A stretch of DNA of 48,757 bases, from positions 1 to 48,757 of the forward strand of contig JACZSK010000011.1 of the NCBI GenBank assembly GCA_022574255.1, given 5' to 3'. The position numbers were made by a program, and so were the translations under genes. Source of the stretch: Pseudomonadota bacterium. Lineage in GTDB: Bacteria; Pseudomonadota; Alphaproteobacteria; Sphingomonadales; SMXR01. This document shows, piece after piece, positions 36,022 to 46,624 of this stretch (position 1 is the stretch's first letter; each line of letters starts with the position of its first letter). A model generated the notes under the pieces. That model did not search any database and had not been told where the DNA came from. It worked only from the letters and a program-made list of their open reading frames with translations.

Positions 36022-37884
36022 TTAATCGTCAGCCGCCGGAGCCCCGGCACCGATGGCGCCAGCGTTGCCCCTGCGCGGATCGGTGGCGCCAAAGAAATAG
36101 CCATCCAGCATTATCGCCGACTGGACGCTGCCAGAGAGACCGATGGGTTTAATCTGGTGGCCCATGCCAGCAAGGATGGCCAGCGTGTCCGGGCTGAAGC
36201 CGCTCTCCATATACAATATGTCCGGATACCATTGGTGATGCTGGCGCGGCGCGTGAGTGGCGTCGGCAATATTCATATCGAAGTCGATAACGTTGATTAT
36301 GGTCTGTAATACTGCGGTGATGATGCGCGAGCCGCCGCGCCCGCCGGTCGCCAAAAAGGGTTTGCCATCCCGGAAAACTATGGTCGGGCTCATGGAACTC
36401 AACGGACGCTTGCCCGGCGCGACAGCGTTGGCCTCTTTCCCCAGCAGGCCGTAGGCATTCGGCGCACCCGGCTTTGCCGAAAAATCATCCATCTCGTCGT
36501 TGAGCAGGAACCCCGCCCCGCTGACAGTGATGCCGGAGCCGAAGGACAGATTTATGGAGTAATTGTTGACGACCACATTTCCCGCCGCATCCATCACGAC
36601 AAAGTTGGTCGTATCCGGGCTTTCCGGGGCGGGTACAACGCCCGGGCGCACTTCATCCGAGGGACGCGCCGCATCCAGCGGTATGGTGGCGGCCAACGCA
36701 CGGCCATATTCCTTGCTGGTCAACCACTCCACAGGAACGTCATGGAAATCAGGGTCGCCAAGATGCTCGCTGCGGTCGGCAAAGGCCAGGCGCATGGCCT
36801 CGGCGATGAGATGGACGGACCGGGCGCTGCCCGCGCCCGCCGCCTTCAGGTCAAAATTCTCCAGGATATTGAGCATCTGGATAATATGAAGTCCGCCAGA
36901 ACTGGGAGGGGGCATGGAGATGATGCGGTAGCCGCGATAGGTACCCTCCACCGGCTGTCGCTCGATCACGCGGTAATTTGCCAGGTCTTCCAACGAAATC
37001 AGGCCGCCGCCCCTATCCATCTCGGCGACGATCTTGCGCGCGACGGCGCCCTGGTAAAACCCATCCCGCCCATGCGCCGCGATCTCGCCCAGCGTCCAGG
37101 CCAGGTCGGGCTGGCGAAAGATTTCGCCGACCTCGTAGGCGGTGCCGCCGGGCTTGTAAAACGCCTGACGCGAAGCGGGGTTTTTCAACAGGCGGTCACT
37201 GTAACGTTTGAAATTTTCCGACATGCGGCGATAAACCGGAAAACCCTCCGCGGCCAGTTTGATTGCGGGGGCGATGACCTCTGCCCAACTCATTGTGCCG
37301 TAGTTGGTCAACGCATGATGAAAGCCGGCAACGGTTCCGGGAACGCCCGACGCCAGATGGCTAAAACGGATTACATCCTTCTGCACCTCGCCGTCAGCGT
37401 CCAGATACATGTCGCGGCTGGCCGCCGCAGGCGCCGTCTCGCGGTAATCAATGGCGATGACACGGTCCTCTTCCGCCAAATAAACCAGCATGAAGCCGCC
37501 GCCGCCGATATTGCCCGCCACAGGAAGAGTTACGGCGAGCGCAAACCCCACGGCAACAGCGGCATCGACCGCGTTGCCGCCGCGCGCCAGAATATCAGCG
37601 CCAATCCGGTTGGCAATTTCCACCCGGCTGACCACCATGCCGTGACGGCTGATTACCGGGTTGTGCACAGCGCCGCGCTGCAGCATCCGCGGTTCCTGGG
37701 CGGCGACAGGTGAAACCCCAGGGTTTGAGAGCAGCATCGCGGCAACGGCGCTTGCGGAGAGCGCGCAGCGGGCAAAGCGCGCCAGCACCGCTGTTGCGGA
37801 GCGCAAGTTTGCCGTTATCGCCCTGAAACCTTCCACATTTACGCAATGGCGCATGTCTTGATGGGGCATGTTTTGATGGGGCAT
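36022..37884 (-). CDS. ggt: gamma-glutamyltransferase
   Basis: A periplasmic Ntn-hydrolase that cleaves glutathione and gamma-glutamyl amides; 620 residues from ATG 37884. The precursor cuts itself before the nucleophile, which here is T425 in DTTNF. The large subunit has NAVDAAVAVGFALAV and GNIGGGGFMLVY. The small subunit has NYSINLSFGSG, GFLLNDEMDDF and PLSSMSPTIV. The N-terminus carries MPHQN-MPHQD, a short duplication, before the hydrophobic segment that should be the signal (about residues 35-60). AGGAG is 11 bases before this ATG; the frame continues another 40 codons upstream without a good site. Confidence 0.92.
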   Translation of the reverse strand: MPHQNMPHQDMRHCVNVEGFRAITANLRSATAVLARFARCALSASAVAAMLLSNPGVSPVAAQEPRMLQRGAVHNPVISRHGMVVSRVEIANRIGADILARGGNAVDAAVAVGFALAVTLPVAGNIGGGGFMLVYLAEEDRVIAIDYRETAPAAASRDMYLDADGEVQKDVIRFSHLASGVPGTVAGFHHALTNYGTMSWAEVIAPAIKLAAEGFPVYRRMSENFKRYSDRLLKNPASRQAFYKPGGTAYEVGEIFRQPDLAWTLGEIAAHGRDGFYQGAVARKIVAEMDRGGGLISLEDLANYRVIERQPVEGTYRGYRIISMPPPSSGGLHIIQMLNILENFDLKAAGAGSARSVHLIAEAMRLAFADRSEHLGDPDFHDVPVEWLTSKEYGRALAATIPLDAARPSDEVRPGVVPAPESPDTTNFVVMDAAGNVVVNNYSINLSFGSGITVSGAGFLLNDEMDDFSAKPGAPNAYGLLGKEANAVAPGKRPLSSMSPTIVFRDGKPFLATGGRGGSRIITAVLQTIINVIDFDMNIADATHAPRQHHQWYPDILYMESGFSPDTLAILAGMGHQIKPIGLSGSVQSAIMLDGYFFGATDPRRGNAGAIGAGAPAADD

Positions 37885-38804
<920 letters not shown>

Positions 38805-38995
38805 ACGGGTCTCGATGTTGTCCGGCCTTCTACGCCTTTGCGGCAGCGCAGGCAACATGTAAACCGGGCCGCTAATTGGCTCGCGAATTACACTGCTATT
38901 TACACCGGCGGGCCAAGCCCCCATAAACCCGGTTCCGTCTATATGATTGCCGGGCCGGGGCCCGGTTATGGCCCGGTGGAGGGGTGAGCAGCGCA

Positions 38996-39958
38996 ATGCC
39001 CGGAAAGACAAATGCTTTCGATCGCGTGGCGATCCTTGGACTTGGCCTGATCGGCGGGTCCATCGCCCTTGGCCTGCGCCGCAAGGGGCATGCCGGACTG
39101 GTCGTTGTGGGGTATGACTCCGACGACGCCGCACGCGCCACAGCGGGCGAGATCGGCCTGGTCGACGAGATGGCGGCCAGCGCGTCGGCCGCGGTCGCAG
39201 GCGCTGATCTGGTTATCCTCTGCGCACCGGTGCGGGCCATGGGCGGCCTGGCCGAGGAAATATCGGCCGCGCTTTCGCCCGGTCAGGTGGTAACCGATGT
39301 CGGTTCGGTCAAGGGGTCCGTGCTGGCCCAGGTGGCGCCGCATATTCCCGGCGGCGTGCATTTCATTCCCGGCCACCCGGTGGCGGGTACCGAGCAGTCG
39401 GGCCCCAGGGCGGGTTTTGCAGAGTTGTTCGAAGACCGCTGGACAATTTTAACGCCGCCCGGGGACACCGACGACGAGGCGCTGGCGCGGCTTACTGATT
39501 TCTGGCAGGGGCTGGGAAGCCGGGTCACCTGCATGGACGCGGATCACCATGACATGGTGCTGTCCATCACCAGCCACATCCCGCATCTGATCGCCTATAA
39601 CCTGGTGGCCACCGCCCACGACCTTGAGCAGGTAAGCGAAAAAGAGGTTATCAAATTCTCCGCCGGCGGCTTCCGCGATTTCACCCGCATCGCTTCGTCC
39701 GACCCCACCATGTGGCGCGACGTGTTTCTCGCCAACCGCGATGCCGTGCTGGAAACTCTTGGCGCCTTTATCGAGGAAATGACCATCCTGCGCCGCGCCA
39801 TCCGCCAAGGCGACGGCGATTTGCTGTTCGACCTGTTCAACCGCGCGCGCGACATTCGCAGAGGCATCATAGAGGCCGGCCAGGAAAGCGCCGCACCTGA
39901 TTTTGGCCGCCACCCGGAACTCGGCGAAGACGGCGAGAACAAGAAGGAATCCTCATGA
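38996..39958 (+). CDS. tyrA: prephenate/arogenate dehydrogenase
   Basis: An NAD(P)-dependent dehydrogenase of tyrosine synthesis. 320 residues from ATG 38996; GTG 38984 is also open. The nucleotide site is ILGLGLIGGS near residue 13. The catalytic region is VTDVGSVKGSV and HFIPGHPVAGTEQSGP, with His in DHHDMVLSITSHIPHLIAY. No ACT domain is fused. Its stop overlaps the M20 peptidase start by ATGA. hisC, a frequent neighbour, is not present. Confidence 0.93.
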   Translation: MPGKTNAFDRVAILGLGLIGGSIALGLRRKGHAGLVVVGYDSDDAARATAGEIGLVDEMAASASAAVAGADLVILCAPVRAMGGLAEEISAALSPGQVVTDVGSVKGSVLAQVAPHIPGGVHFIPGHPVAGTEQSGPRAGFAELFEDRWTILTPPGDTDDEALARLTDFWQGLGSRVTCMDADHHDMVLSITSHIPHLIAYNLVATAHDLEQVSEKEVIKFSAGGFRDFTRIASSDPTMWRDVFLANRDAVLETLGAFIEEMTILRRAIRQGDGDLLFDLFNRARDIRRGIIEAGQESAAPDFGRHPELGEDGENKKESS

Positions 39959-41304
39959 CGACCGCAAGACCAATATTCGTAACTGCATTCATTCTCCTTG
40001 CCGCCGCCGCCCTGCCCGGCAGCGCCTGGGCCGAGGATATTTCTGCCAACGAAGAGGCAATAATCCGCAATGTTGACGAGACAACAGAGGCGCAGATTGC
40101 CTTCATCGAGCGCGTCGTCAATATTAATTCAGGCACCATGAATCTTGCCGGCGTGCGCGCCGTGGGCGACGCCTTTGCCGCCGGGTTCCGGGCACTGGGC
40201 ATGACCACCGAATGGCTGGACATGCCGCAAGAAATGAACCGCGCCGGCCATCTGGTGGCCCGAACGCGCGGCACCAGGGGCGAAGAAGGTGGGCAGGGCG
40301 GCGGCAGCGGCAAGCGCCTGCTGTTGCTAGGGCATCTGGATACGGTTTTTCCCAAGGACAGCCCGTTCCAGAAATTCGAGCGCGCAGCCGGCGGCGATGG
40401 CAACACGGCCACCGGGCCGGGCGTCGAGGACATGAAAGCGGGCAATGCAACGATCCTCTACGCGCTGCGGGCGCTGCACGCCGTTGGCGCCCTGGAGAGC
40501 AGCCGTATTACGGTCATGCTGACCGGCGACGAGGAGCTCGCCGGAGCGCCATTGTCGCTTAGCCGCCAGGCCATGATCGCGCTGGGCAAGGAAGCCGATG
40601 CTGCCCTCTCTTTCGAGTCCGGTACCATCGACACGGCCGTAGTGGCGCGGCGCGGTTCCTCGAACTGGCAGCTTTATGTCAAAGGCAAACGCGCCCATTC
40701 GAGCGGCATATTCAATGAAGACAACGGCGCCGGTGCGGTATTCGAGGCGGCGCGCATCCTCAACGCCTTTTACGAGGAGCTGCGGGGCGAAGAATATCTG
40801 ACCTTCAATCCAGGGGTTATTGCCGGCGGCACTGAGGTTACCCTGGATATTGAAGCCTCATCCGGAACCGCCTTCGGCAAAACCAATGTCATCGCGCAGG
40901 ATGTGATGATTTCGGGCGGCCTGAGGTTCCTGACACAAGAGCAACTGGAACGGGCGCGCGGCAAAATGCGCGAGATTGTGGCCCGCAGCCTGCCCCACAC
41001 TTCGGCGCGGATTGATTTTCAGGACCGTTATCCCGGCATGGCGCCGACGGCGGGTAACCTGGCGCTGTTTGAAGTGCTGAAGGGCGTCAATGCCGACCTG
41101 GACATGCCCGTACCGACCGCATGGGATCCGGGAAAGCGCGGCGCCGGTGACATCTCTTTCGTGGCGCCGTTTGTCGCCTCTATCGACGGCCTCGGCCCCA
41201 CCGGCGAGGGTGGCCACACTCCCGGGGAATCCCTCGATCTTACCTCTGTCGCACCGATGACCAAGCGTGCCGCGCTGCTGATCTATCGCCTGACGCGGGA
41301 ATAG
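39955..41304 (+). CDS. secreted M20-family metallopeptidase (CPG2-like)
   Basis: A 449-residue exported carboxypeptidase-like enzyme. The signal peptide runs to about residue 26 (ends PGSAWA-E). Metal ligands are H127 (GHLDTVF), the bridging D159 (GVEDMKAG), the catalytic E193/E194 (TGDEELAG), and the C-terminal His in GGHTPGESL. The dimerisation domain is about 210-325. It resembles carboxypeptidase G2, which releases C-terminal glutamate from folates and peptides; the substrate here is not certain. Coupled to tyrA by a four-base overlap. Its TAG stop lies in a REP palindrome. Confidence 0.88.
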   Translation: MTTARPIFVTAFILLAAAALPGSAWAEDISANEEAIIRNVDETTEAQIAFIERVVNINSGTMNLAGVRAVGDAFAAGFRALGMTTEWLDMPQEMNRAGHLVARTRGTRGEEGGQGGGSGKRLLLLGHLDTVFPKDSPFQKFERAAGGDGNTATGPGVEDMKAGNATILYALRALHAVGALESSRITVMLTGDEELAGAPLSLSRQAMIALGKEADAALSFESGTIDTAVVARRGSSNWQLYVKGKRAHSSGIFNEDNGAGAVFEAARILNAFYEELRGEEYLTFNPGVIAGGTEVTLDIEASSGTAFGKTNVIAQDVMISGGLRFLTQEQLERARGKMREIVARSLPHTSARIDFQDRYPGMAPTAGNLALFEVLKGVNADLDMPVPTAWDPGKRGAGDISFVAPFVASIDGLGPTGEGGHTPGESLDLTSVAPMTKRAALLIYRLTRE

Positions 41305-41317
41305 GGTTCAGACCCTA
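41302..41317. repeat. palindrome TAGGGT-TCAG-ACCCTA supplying both convergent stop codons
   Basis: The left arm's TAG (41302-41304) ends the M20 gene on plus. The right arm's CTA (41315-41317) is the TAG that ends the thioesterase gene on minus. The same motif is in the termini at 44980-45268 and as a variant at 30041-30056. Confidence 0.85.
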
Positions 41318-41743
41318 ACCCTTTCTCGGTCTCAAAAGCTTGAACTGGCCGGTGACGTTCATCACCGTCTTGTCGCGGCTGGTAATCTGTCCTTCCAGGA
41401 ATATGATCTCGCGGCCGCGCTTGGTGACTTGCGCCCTGCCCTCAATCCAGCAGCCGTTGAACGCCGGGCTGACGAAATCACAGCCCATGCGCAGGGTCAC
41501 AAAAGGCGGGTCGGCCACTTCCATCACAGCGCGGCTGAGAAATATATCGGCGAATGTCATGAGCATGCCCCCGTGAACAATGCCCGCGGCATTACAATGT
41601 TTGTCTTCCGCCAGGAACCCGCGCACCCAGCCATCGTCTTCACCGGCCAGGGTTTTTTCATAGACAGGCCCGTTGCGCCCGCCAAACTGGCTGGACGATT
41701 TGATCGGCTTAAAACCTTCGGGGATCGACTTGAAGTCATTCAC
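41315..41743 (-). CDS. PaaI-family hotdog thioesterase
   Basis: A 142-residue single hotdog-fold protein. The active-site helix is HCNAAGIVHGGMLMTFAD (GG-M turn), followed by TLRMGCDFVSPAFNG and the EGRAQVTKRGREIIFLEGQI strand. Members hydrolyse acyl-CoA thioesters; the acyl group is unknown. It precedes the DUF192 gene in coordinates and lies 13 bases beyond that gene's start region on the same strand, but is downstream of it. Confidence 0.85.
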   Translation of the reverse strand: MNDFKSIPEGFKPIKSSSQFGGRNGPVYEKTLAGEDDGWVRGFLAEDKHCNAAGIVHGGMLMTFADIFLSRAVMEVADPPFVTLRMGCDFVSPAFNGCWIEGRAQVTKRGREIIFLEGQITSRDKTVMNVTGQFKLLRPRKG

Positions 41744-41755
41744 CGTGAAAAGACC

Positions 41756-42286
41756 TCAGTCGATTTTGGGCGCGCTGCCAAAGATAGCGTGCAAAACCTG
41801 GTCTCCGGGCTTTATGCCCAGGCGTTCACTGGTGCCCGCATTGAGTTCCAGCACGCCTAGCACACGGCCTTTCGAGGCGATCTGCGACAGTGATCCGGGC
41901 TCTGTATCGCGCGCGATATTGACGATAACGCCGTCCTGCTGGATGAACAGGATATCCAGCGAAATATAAGTGTTCTTCATCCACATCGACGAGCGCTGGG
42001 GCCGGTCGTGGCGAAACAGCATGCCGTGGTCCGCTTCCATTGAACGGCGGAACATCAGGCCCCGGCGCCTCTCCTCGGGTTCGTCCGCCAGTTCAACGGT
42101 GAAGTTGAGGGCATCCGCGCCGCTTAGAATCACCAGGGATGACACCTCCAGTAATTCCTGCGCCGCAGCGGACCCGCCGTTACTGGGAATGCTCTCCTGG
42201 GCTGATACCGCTCCAGCCTGCAGGGCCAGGGCAGCCAGAAAACTCACCAGAAATATTCTCGGCAGACGACAAACGGGTGGGCGCAT
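41756..42286 (-). CDS. exported DUF192-family protein
   Basis: A 176-residue protein from ATG 42286, with a signal peptide (MRPPVCRLPRIFLVSFLAAL...). The DUF192 domain shows ELADEPEERRRGLMFRRSM, DHGMLFRHDRPQRSSMWMKN, ISLDILFIQQDG and VLELNAGTSERLGIKPGDQV. The function is unknown; the domain lies next to cold-shock genes throughout alphaproteobacteria, as here. The open frame continues into the cold-shock gene, but upstream starts lack a signal sequence. Confidence 0.88.
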   Translation of the reverse strand: MRPPVCRLPRIFLVSFLAALALQAGAVSAQESIPSNGGSAAAQELLEVSSLVILSGADALNFTVELADEPEERRRGLMFRRSMEADHGMLFRHDRPQRSSMWMKNTYISLDILFIQQDGVIVNIARDTEPGSLSQIASKGRVLGVLELNAGTSERLGIKPGDQVLHAIFGSAPKID

Positions 42287-42428
42287 TGGAGATCCAGCCT
42301 CAATGGCGCGCGCCAAGGAATGGCGCTCAAACAGGCTGCAATAAGCGCCGATCGCGATGCGGAAAGCAAGGATTTTCAGGCAGTGATTCGCCCGCGCCGC
42401 GCCAGACCAGAGACAGATCAGCACCAGA

Positions 42429-42989
42429 TCAGGTAAGCGCTTCTTCCAGCGAGATTTGCGAGACAAGCGGGCCGCGTTCCCCTTCGCCCACTTTTACCCT
42501 GACCTTCTGGCCGGGAAAAATTTCCTCGATACCGGCGCGGCGCAAGGTCTCCATATGGACGAAAATGTCCTGGCTCTCTTCGCTCTTGGAAACAAAACCA
42601 TAACCGCGCATGCGATTAAACCATTTGACGGTCACATCAACATAGTCACCGGTCGGCTCGGGCAGATCAAACGCCTTATGGGCTCCGGCTTCGGCGCCTT
42701 CCTCAACGCTTTCCGCCACCGCGGTCGATATATCCAGTTCAATGATGCGTATAGCCTGCCTGCCCTTGGGACCGTCCACTACCTGGCACGTCAGGGTTGT
42801 TCCTTCGGGGACCGAGCGACGGCCCATTTCCCTGAGAACCGAGAAATGGATCAGAATGTCGCCTTTGTCGTCTTCGGGAATAACAAATCCGTACCCTTTG
42901 AGCGAATCAAACCATTTGACGGTACCGGCGACCTCGGTCGCCCCAGCCCTTAGCTTGGCTTCTTCACTGATTTCACCACGCTGACTCAT
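42429..42989 (-). CDS. double cold-shock-domain protein
   Basis: A 186-residue protein with two complete cold-shock domains. Domain 1 covers about 20-86 (KGYGFV, DILIHF) and domain 2 about 118-182 (RGYGFV, DIFVHM), joined by an acidic linker of about 30 residues. CSDs bind single-stranded RNA and DNA, melting mRNA structure. Two-domain forms are typical of alphaproteobacteria. The upstream 218-base gap may carry a structured leader. The DUF192 gene follows about 140 bases on. Confidence 0.92.
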   Translation of the reverse strand: MSQRGEISEEAKLRAGATEVAGTVKWFDSLKGYGFVIPEDDKGDILIHFSVLREMGRRSVPEGTTLTCQVVDGPKGRQAIRIIELDISTAVAESVEEGAEAGAHKAFDLPEPTGDYVDVTVKWFNRMRGYGFVSKSEESQDIFVHMETLRRAGIEEIFPGQKVRVKVGEGERGPLVSQISLEEALT

Positions 42990-43165
42990 TGCCTGACTCC
43001 TACCAGGCGCCGCGAACGGGTCTAAGGCGATGGCTACTGCAACAATTGACCGATACGTCGCTGCTTGCCGTTATCCAGACGTCTCATGTCAACCATACCA
43101 CTCGCCCATACGGGCGCAATATAACCCCCCAACACGGCAGAATTGTATCACAGGAAATTAGCAAA

Positions 43166-43190
43166 AGCAAAAGAAGACTTTATTGGTCTT
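43166..43190 (-). terminator. possible terminator after nhaB
   Basis: On the minus strand AAGAC-CAATAAA-GTCTT is followed by CTTTTGCTTTT. The stem is short, so weak. Confidence 0.35.
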
Positions 43191-43207
43191 ATTTTTCTGC
43201 CGCCAGA

Positions 43208-44821
43208 TCAGTGGCCAGCCCTCTCCTCGCCCCCGCCTTCGCCTTTGCCTTCGCCTTCCGTGGCCTGCGCCGACACCGTGTGGTGGGTGATCAGACCGGC
43301 CTCGTACATCTTATCCGTGAGCGGCGCCAGCCAGAAATAGACAGCGACCAGACCGGTCAGGGTCATGGTCACTGTGTAAGGAAAAGCCATGATCACCATG
43401 CGCCCGTAGGACAGGCGAATCAGCGGCGCCAGCGCCGATGTCAGCAGAAACAGGAAAGCCGCCTGACCGTTCGGCGTCGCCACGCTGGGTATATTGGTAC
43501 CGGTGTTGATGGCGACCGCCAGCAGATCATAGGTATCGCGGTCGATGGTGCCATCTGCCAGCGCTTTCACTATCTCGTTTATATATATGGTCGCCACGAA
43601 TACGTTATCGCTCATCGCCGATAACAGGCCGTTCGCCAGATAGAGCGCCGTGACCTGATTGGTTCCATCCATCGCCAGCACATAATCGGTTACGGGCTGG
43701 AAAAGAGCCTGGTCATGGATCACCGCAACAATGGCGAAAAAGACCGCCAGCAGGGCGGTAAAGGGCAGAGCTTCCTGGAAGGCCTTGCCAATGGAATGTT
43801 CGTCGATAATGCCCGAGAAAGATGTCGCCAGCACAATCACCGTCAGGCCAATCAGGCCCACTGCCGCCAGGTGCATACTCAGGGCGACGATCAGCCAGAT
43901 ACCCACCAGGGCCTGAACAACCAGCGCGGCGTTTTCGTCGGGGGTCCGCTTCTCATCCTCATAGGCGTCGTAATCGACCAGAATGTGGAATACTTTTTCC
44001 GGCAGCTTGGTCCCGTAACCGAACGTTCTGGTGGTCTCGACGGCAATCACGGTCAGCAGGCCAACCACGAAAACAGGCGCCGTCACCGGCAACATGCGCA
44101 TGAAAAACTCAATGAAATCCCAGCCCGACTTGGTGGCGATAATGATATTTTGCGGCTCGCCGACCAGCGTCATTACACCGCCCAGCGCGGTGCCCACTGC
44201 CGCATGCATCATCAGGCTGCGGAAAAACGCGCGAAACTGATCCAGGTCTTCGCGGTTCAGGTTGTCAACCTGATCGTCGTCCAGATGGTCGTGCTCATGG
44301 TGAAAATCCTTGCCGGACGCTACCTTGTGGTAGATTGAGTAGAAGCCGACGCCAATGGCGATCACCACGGCGATTACCGTCAACGCATCGAGAAAAGCCG
44401 AGAGAAACGCGGCAATCACGGAAAAAAGCAAAGACAGCGCCAGTTTTGAGCGTACCTTGACCAGTATCTTGGTGAAGATAAACAGCAGCAGATCTTTCAT
44501 GAAGAAAATACCCGCCACCATGAAAATCAACAGCAGGATCACTTCGATGGCGCCCTGTATTTCGTGAAATACCGACTCCGCCGAGGTCATGCCGATAAAT
44601 ACAGCCTCGATTGCCAACAGGCCACCCGGCTGTAGCGGATAGCATTTCAGCGCCATCACCAGCGTGAAAATGAATTCCGCAATCAGGACCCAGCCCGCCA
44701 GATAGGGGTCGGCGTAAAAGATGAACGGGTTTATCAGCAAAAAAGCGAAGATCGATAATTTATACCATTCGGGCGCATGGCCCAGGAAGTTCCGGCCATA
44801 GGGATTGGAGAAGAAGAGCAT
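43208..44821 (-). CDS. nhaB: Na+/H+ antiporter NhaB
   Basis: A 537-residue membrane antiporter matching E. coli NhaB from its first residues ([14 protein letters not shown]), then [40 protein letters not shown] and the highly conserved [18 protein letters not shown]. It exports Na+ in exchange for H+, for pH and salt homeostasis. The His/Asp-rich cytoplasmic loop ([11 protein letters not shown], about residue 175) is a local feature. The C-terminus carries a Gly/Glu-rich tail. The ribosome site is only moderate. Confidence 0.93.
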   Translation of the reverse strand: MLFFSNPYGRNFLGHAPEWYKLSIFAFLLINPFIFYADPYLAGWVLIAEFIFTLVMALKCYPLQPGGLLAIEAVFIGMTSAESVFHEIQGAIEVILLLIFMVAGIFFMKDLLLFIFTKILVKVRSKLALSLLFSVIAAFLSAFLDALTVIAVVIAIGVGFYSIYHKVASGKDFHHEHDHLDDDQVDNLNREDLDQFRAFFRSLMMHAAVGTALGGVMTLVGEPQNIIIATKSGWDFIEFFMRMLPVTAPVFVVGLLTVIAVETTRTFGYGTKLPEKVFHILVDYDAYEDEKRTPDENAALVVQALVGIWLIVALSMHLAAVGLIGLTVIVLATSFSGIIDEHSIGKAFQEALPFTALLAVFFAIVAVIHDQALFQPVTDYVLAMDGTNQVTALYLANGLLSAMSDNVFVATIYINEIVKALADGTIDRDTYDLLAVAINTGTNIPSVATPNGQAAFLFLLTSALAPLIRLSYGRMVIMAFPYTVTMTLTGLVAVYFWLAPLTDKMYEAGLITHHTVSAQATEGEGKGEGGGEERAGH

Positions 44822-44979
44822 TTGTTGACTCTCGTACGATTACCGGGAATAGCCCCAAACAAGTGAACAGACATTAGGTCGGCACCGAAAAAAAACAAGC
44901 GAAACCGGACTGCGCCTTGCTCGATCACCGGCGCGCTGTGATGCTTGCCCGAAGCGCCGCGCCCGGCTAGGGTTTGAGC

Positions 44980-45268
44980 AGGGTCTGGACTCAATTACCG
45001 GTGAGGGCTGTGCCCCCATTTCTTACGGGCTAAGGCCCGGGGCAAAAATTGACCGGAACAAGGAAAAACGGTGAAATGTAGTGATCTACATGAAGTGGTT
45101 TTGACGCTGTCCCGGTCAATTTGGGCGCGGTCCAATTGGATTGGCCCGAAAGGCCCGGCAAATGCGTCGAATATCCTCGTCGATACGCTGTATCGCCTGC
45201 GGTGTTCTCCTTTTTTCCGGGCCTTTCGGAGCCAACACAGCGCCACCCGGTAATTGGGTTCAGACCCT
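44980..45268. mobile_element. MITE-like element with 22-bp terminal inverted repeats
   Basis: Left end 44980-45001 and right end 45247-45268 match at 20 of 22 bases when inverted (AGGGTCTG-[GA]-AC-[TC]-CAATTACCGG). Internal inverted blocks include AAATTGACCGG/CCGGTCAATTT and a TGTAG-TGAT-CTACA apex at about 45078-45091, so the whole could fold as one branched hairpin. No open frame is credible. It fills most of the 555-base gap between nhaB and the receiver gene. Confidence 0.68.
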
Positions 45269-45376
45269 AGTGCATCACTTGCCTTCTTGACGGCGCAGCA
45301 TATTTGCCGGAGAAGGATGAAGGGCTGTGCGAGCAGTTCCCCGGGGTTGTGGCGTACTGCTGTAGTTGGAGGCTAT

Positions 45377-45928
45377 ATGGCGAAGTTTGATTTTGATCGT
45401 TTGGCGATTTTGCTGGTCGAGGACAGCCCCTTCATCCGCTCACTGCTGATTAATTCACTGAAAATTCTGGGCGTTGGTACGGTGATCACAAAAGATCATG
45501 GCGGGCAGGCTATTTCTTTTCTCAAGCAGGTCAAGGAAGACCCGATGAAGGCGGGAGTCATGTCTGTCGATCTGATTATTTCCAACTGGATGATGTCGCC
45601 GGTCGATGGCATGATGCTGCTGCGGTGGGTGCGCCGTCACAAGGACAGCCCCGATCGTTTCATCCCCTTTATCATGATTTCCGGATATTCGTCGAAGCGC
45701 CGGGTGAACGAGGCGCGTGAGATGGGCCTGACCGAGTTTCTGACCAAGCCTTTCACAATCCAGGCCATCTGCGACAAGTTGACCCTGCTGATCCAGCATC
45801 CACGCCAGTTTGTCCATACCAAGGACTATTTTGGCCCCGACCGGCGGCGTCAGAAGGTGGACTTCCCGGGTGAAGAACGGCGTCTGCTGAACGACAAGAG
45901 CGATTGCGTGGAGATTATCCGTGGCTGA
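45377..45928 (+). CDS. receiver-domain protein lacking the phospho-acceptor Asp
   Basis: A 183-residue CheY-like protein from the ATG preceded by GGAGG. Acidic pair E15/D16 (LVEDSPFIR), Ser/Thr position in IMISGYS and Lys in FLTKPF are present. The site of the phosphorylated Asp, expected in DLIISDW, reads DLIISNW: N70 (codon AAC). The C-terminus has YFGPDRRRQ, a tail shared by many alphaproteobacterial receivers near Hpt proteins. The protein should bind partners without Asp phosphorylation, unless the base is wrong. It overlaps the Hpt gene by 8 bases. Confidence 0.87.
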   Translation: MAKFDFDRLAILLVEDSPFIRSLLINSLKILGVGTVITKDHGGQAISFLKQVKEDPMKAGVMSVDLIISNWMMSPVDGMMLLRWVRRHKDSPDRFIPFIMISGYSSKRRVNEAREMGLTEFLTKPFTIQAICDKLTLLIQHPRQFVHTKDYFGPDRRRQKVDFPGEERRLLNDKSDCVEIIRG

Positions 45929-46424
45929 CAAGAAAAAAATTTCCGTCCGTTTTTATCGCTTCAAGAACAAGCTGAAGGAAAAGACAGCCGGGCTGGGCGG
46001 CGACGAGAATGTGGAAATTTCGCCGGAGGCTCTGGCTGAGGCGGAGGCAGCTTTGGCGGACATGTCGGAGGATTATCCAGACTGGGTTTCCGGGACCATT
46101 GATAAACTGTCGGAGCAGCACAGGAATTGCGTCGAGAATGCGGATAAGCGGAAGGAATATTTCCAGGAAATCCGGGAAATTGCCCACGACATGAAGGGGC
46201 AGGGGGGCACTTTTGGTTACCCGCTGATTTCCGCCTTTTCCGACGGGTTGTATGGTTTTGCCGATTCCCGGGGCAAATTGACAGACGATCATGTGGAAAT
46301 CATCAAGGCCCATGTTGATGCCATGCGTGCGGTAATCTCCAACCGGGTGAAGGGCGACGGCGGCGAAATTGGCGCCGAGCTGACCAAGGGCCTGGAGATG
46401 GCGATCGCTAAATACAAGGTTTAG
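45921..46424 (+). CDS. Hpt-domain phosphotransfer protein
   Basis: A 167-residue protein starting GTG inside the end of the receiver gene. The phosphorylatable His is H89 in EIAHDMKGQGGTFGY, the Hpt signature. The N-terminal 30 residues are strongly basic. Hpt proteins pass phosphate between receivers; with its receiver partner lacking the acceptor Asp, the true partner may be encoded elsewhere. Translationally coupled to the receiver. Confidence 0.85.
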   Translation: MADKKKISVRFYRFKNKLKEKTAGLGGDENVEISPEALAEAEAALADMSEDYPDWVSGTIDKLSEQHRNCVENADKRKEYFQEIREIAHDMKGQGGTFGYPLISAFSDGLYGFADSRGKLTDDHVEIIKAHVDAMRAVISNRVKGDGGEIGAELTKGLEMAIAKYKV

Positions 46425-46479
46425 AATCTATAACCTAGAACACGCGGGCCAACGTCGACAAATGACAATAAAAGAACCC

Positions 46480-46586
46480 GTCACTCCGGGCCAATGTGCG
46501 TCAACGCAAGAGGGGCCCGGAGTCTATTACCCTGTCCTGCAGCACCGAGTTTTCAATGGACCCCGGATCAAGTCCGGGGTGACGAA
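46480..46586. repeat. dispersed double-palindrome REP, copy 2
   Basis: TCACTCCGGGCC...GGCCCGGAGTCTATT and GGACCCCGGATCAAGTCCGGGGTGACGA. The same architecture and edge sequences occur at 26993-27079, with a longer first loop here. Confidence 0.8.
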
Positions 46587-46624
46587 AGGATAATTAAGTC
46601 AGGCGAATATCGTCGGAACAGCGC

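Noticed and set aside
36742-37713. 323-residue plus-strand frame
   Set aside because: Antisense of ggt; no domain.
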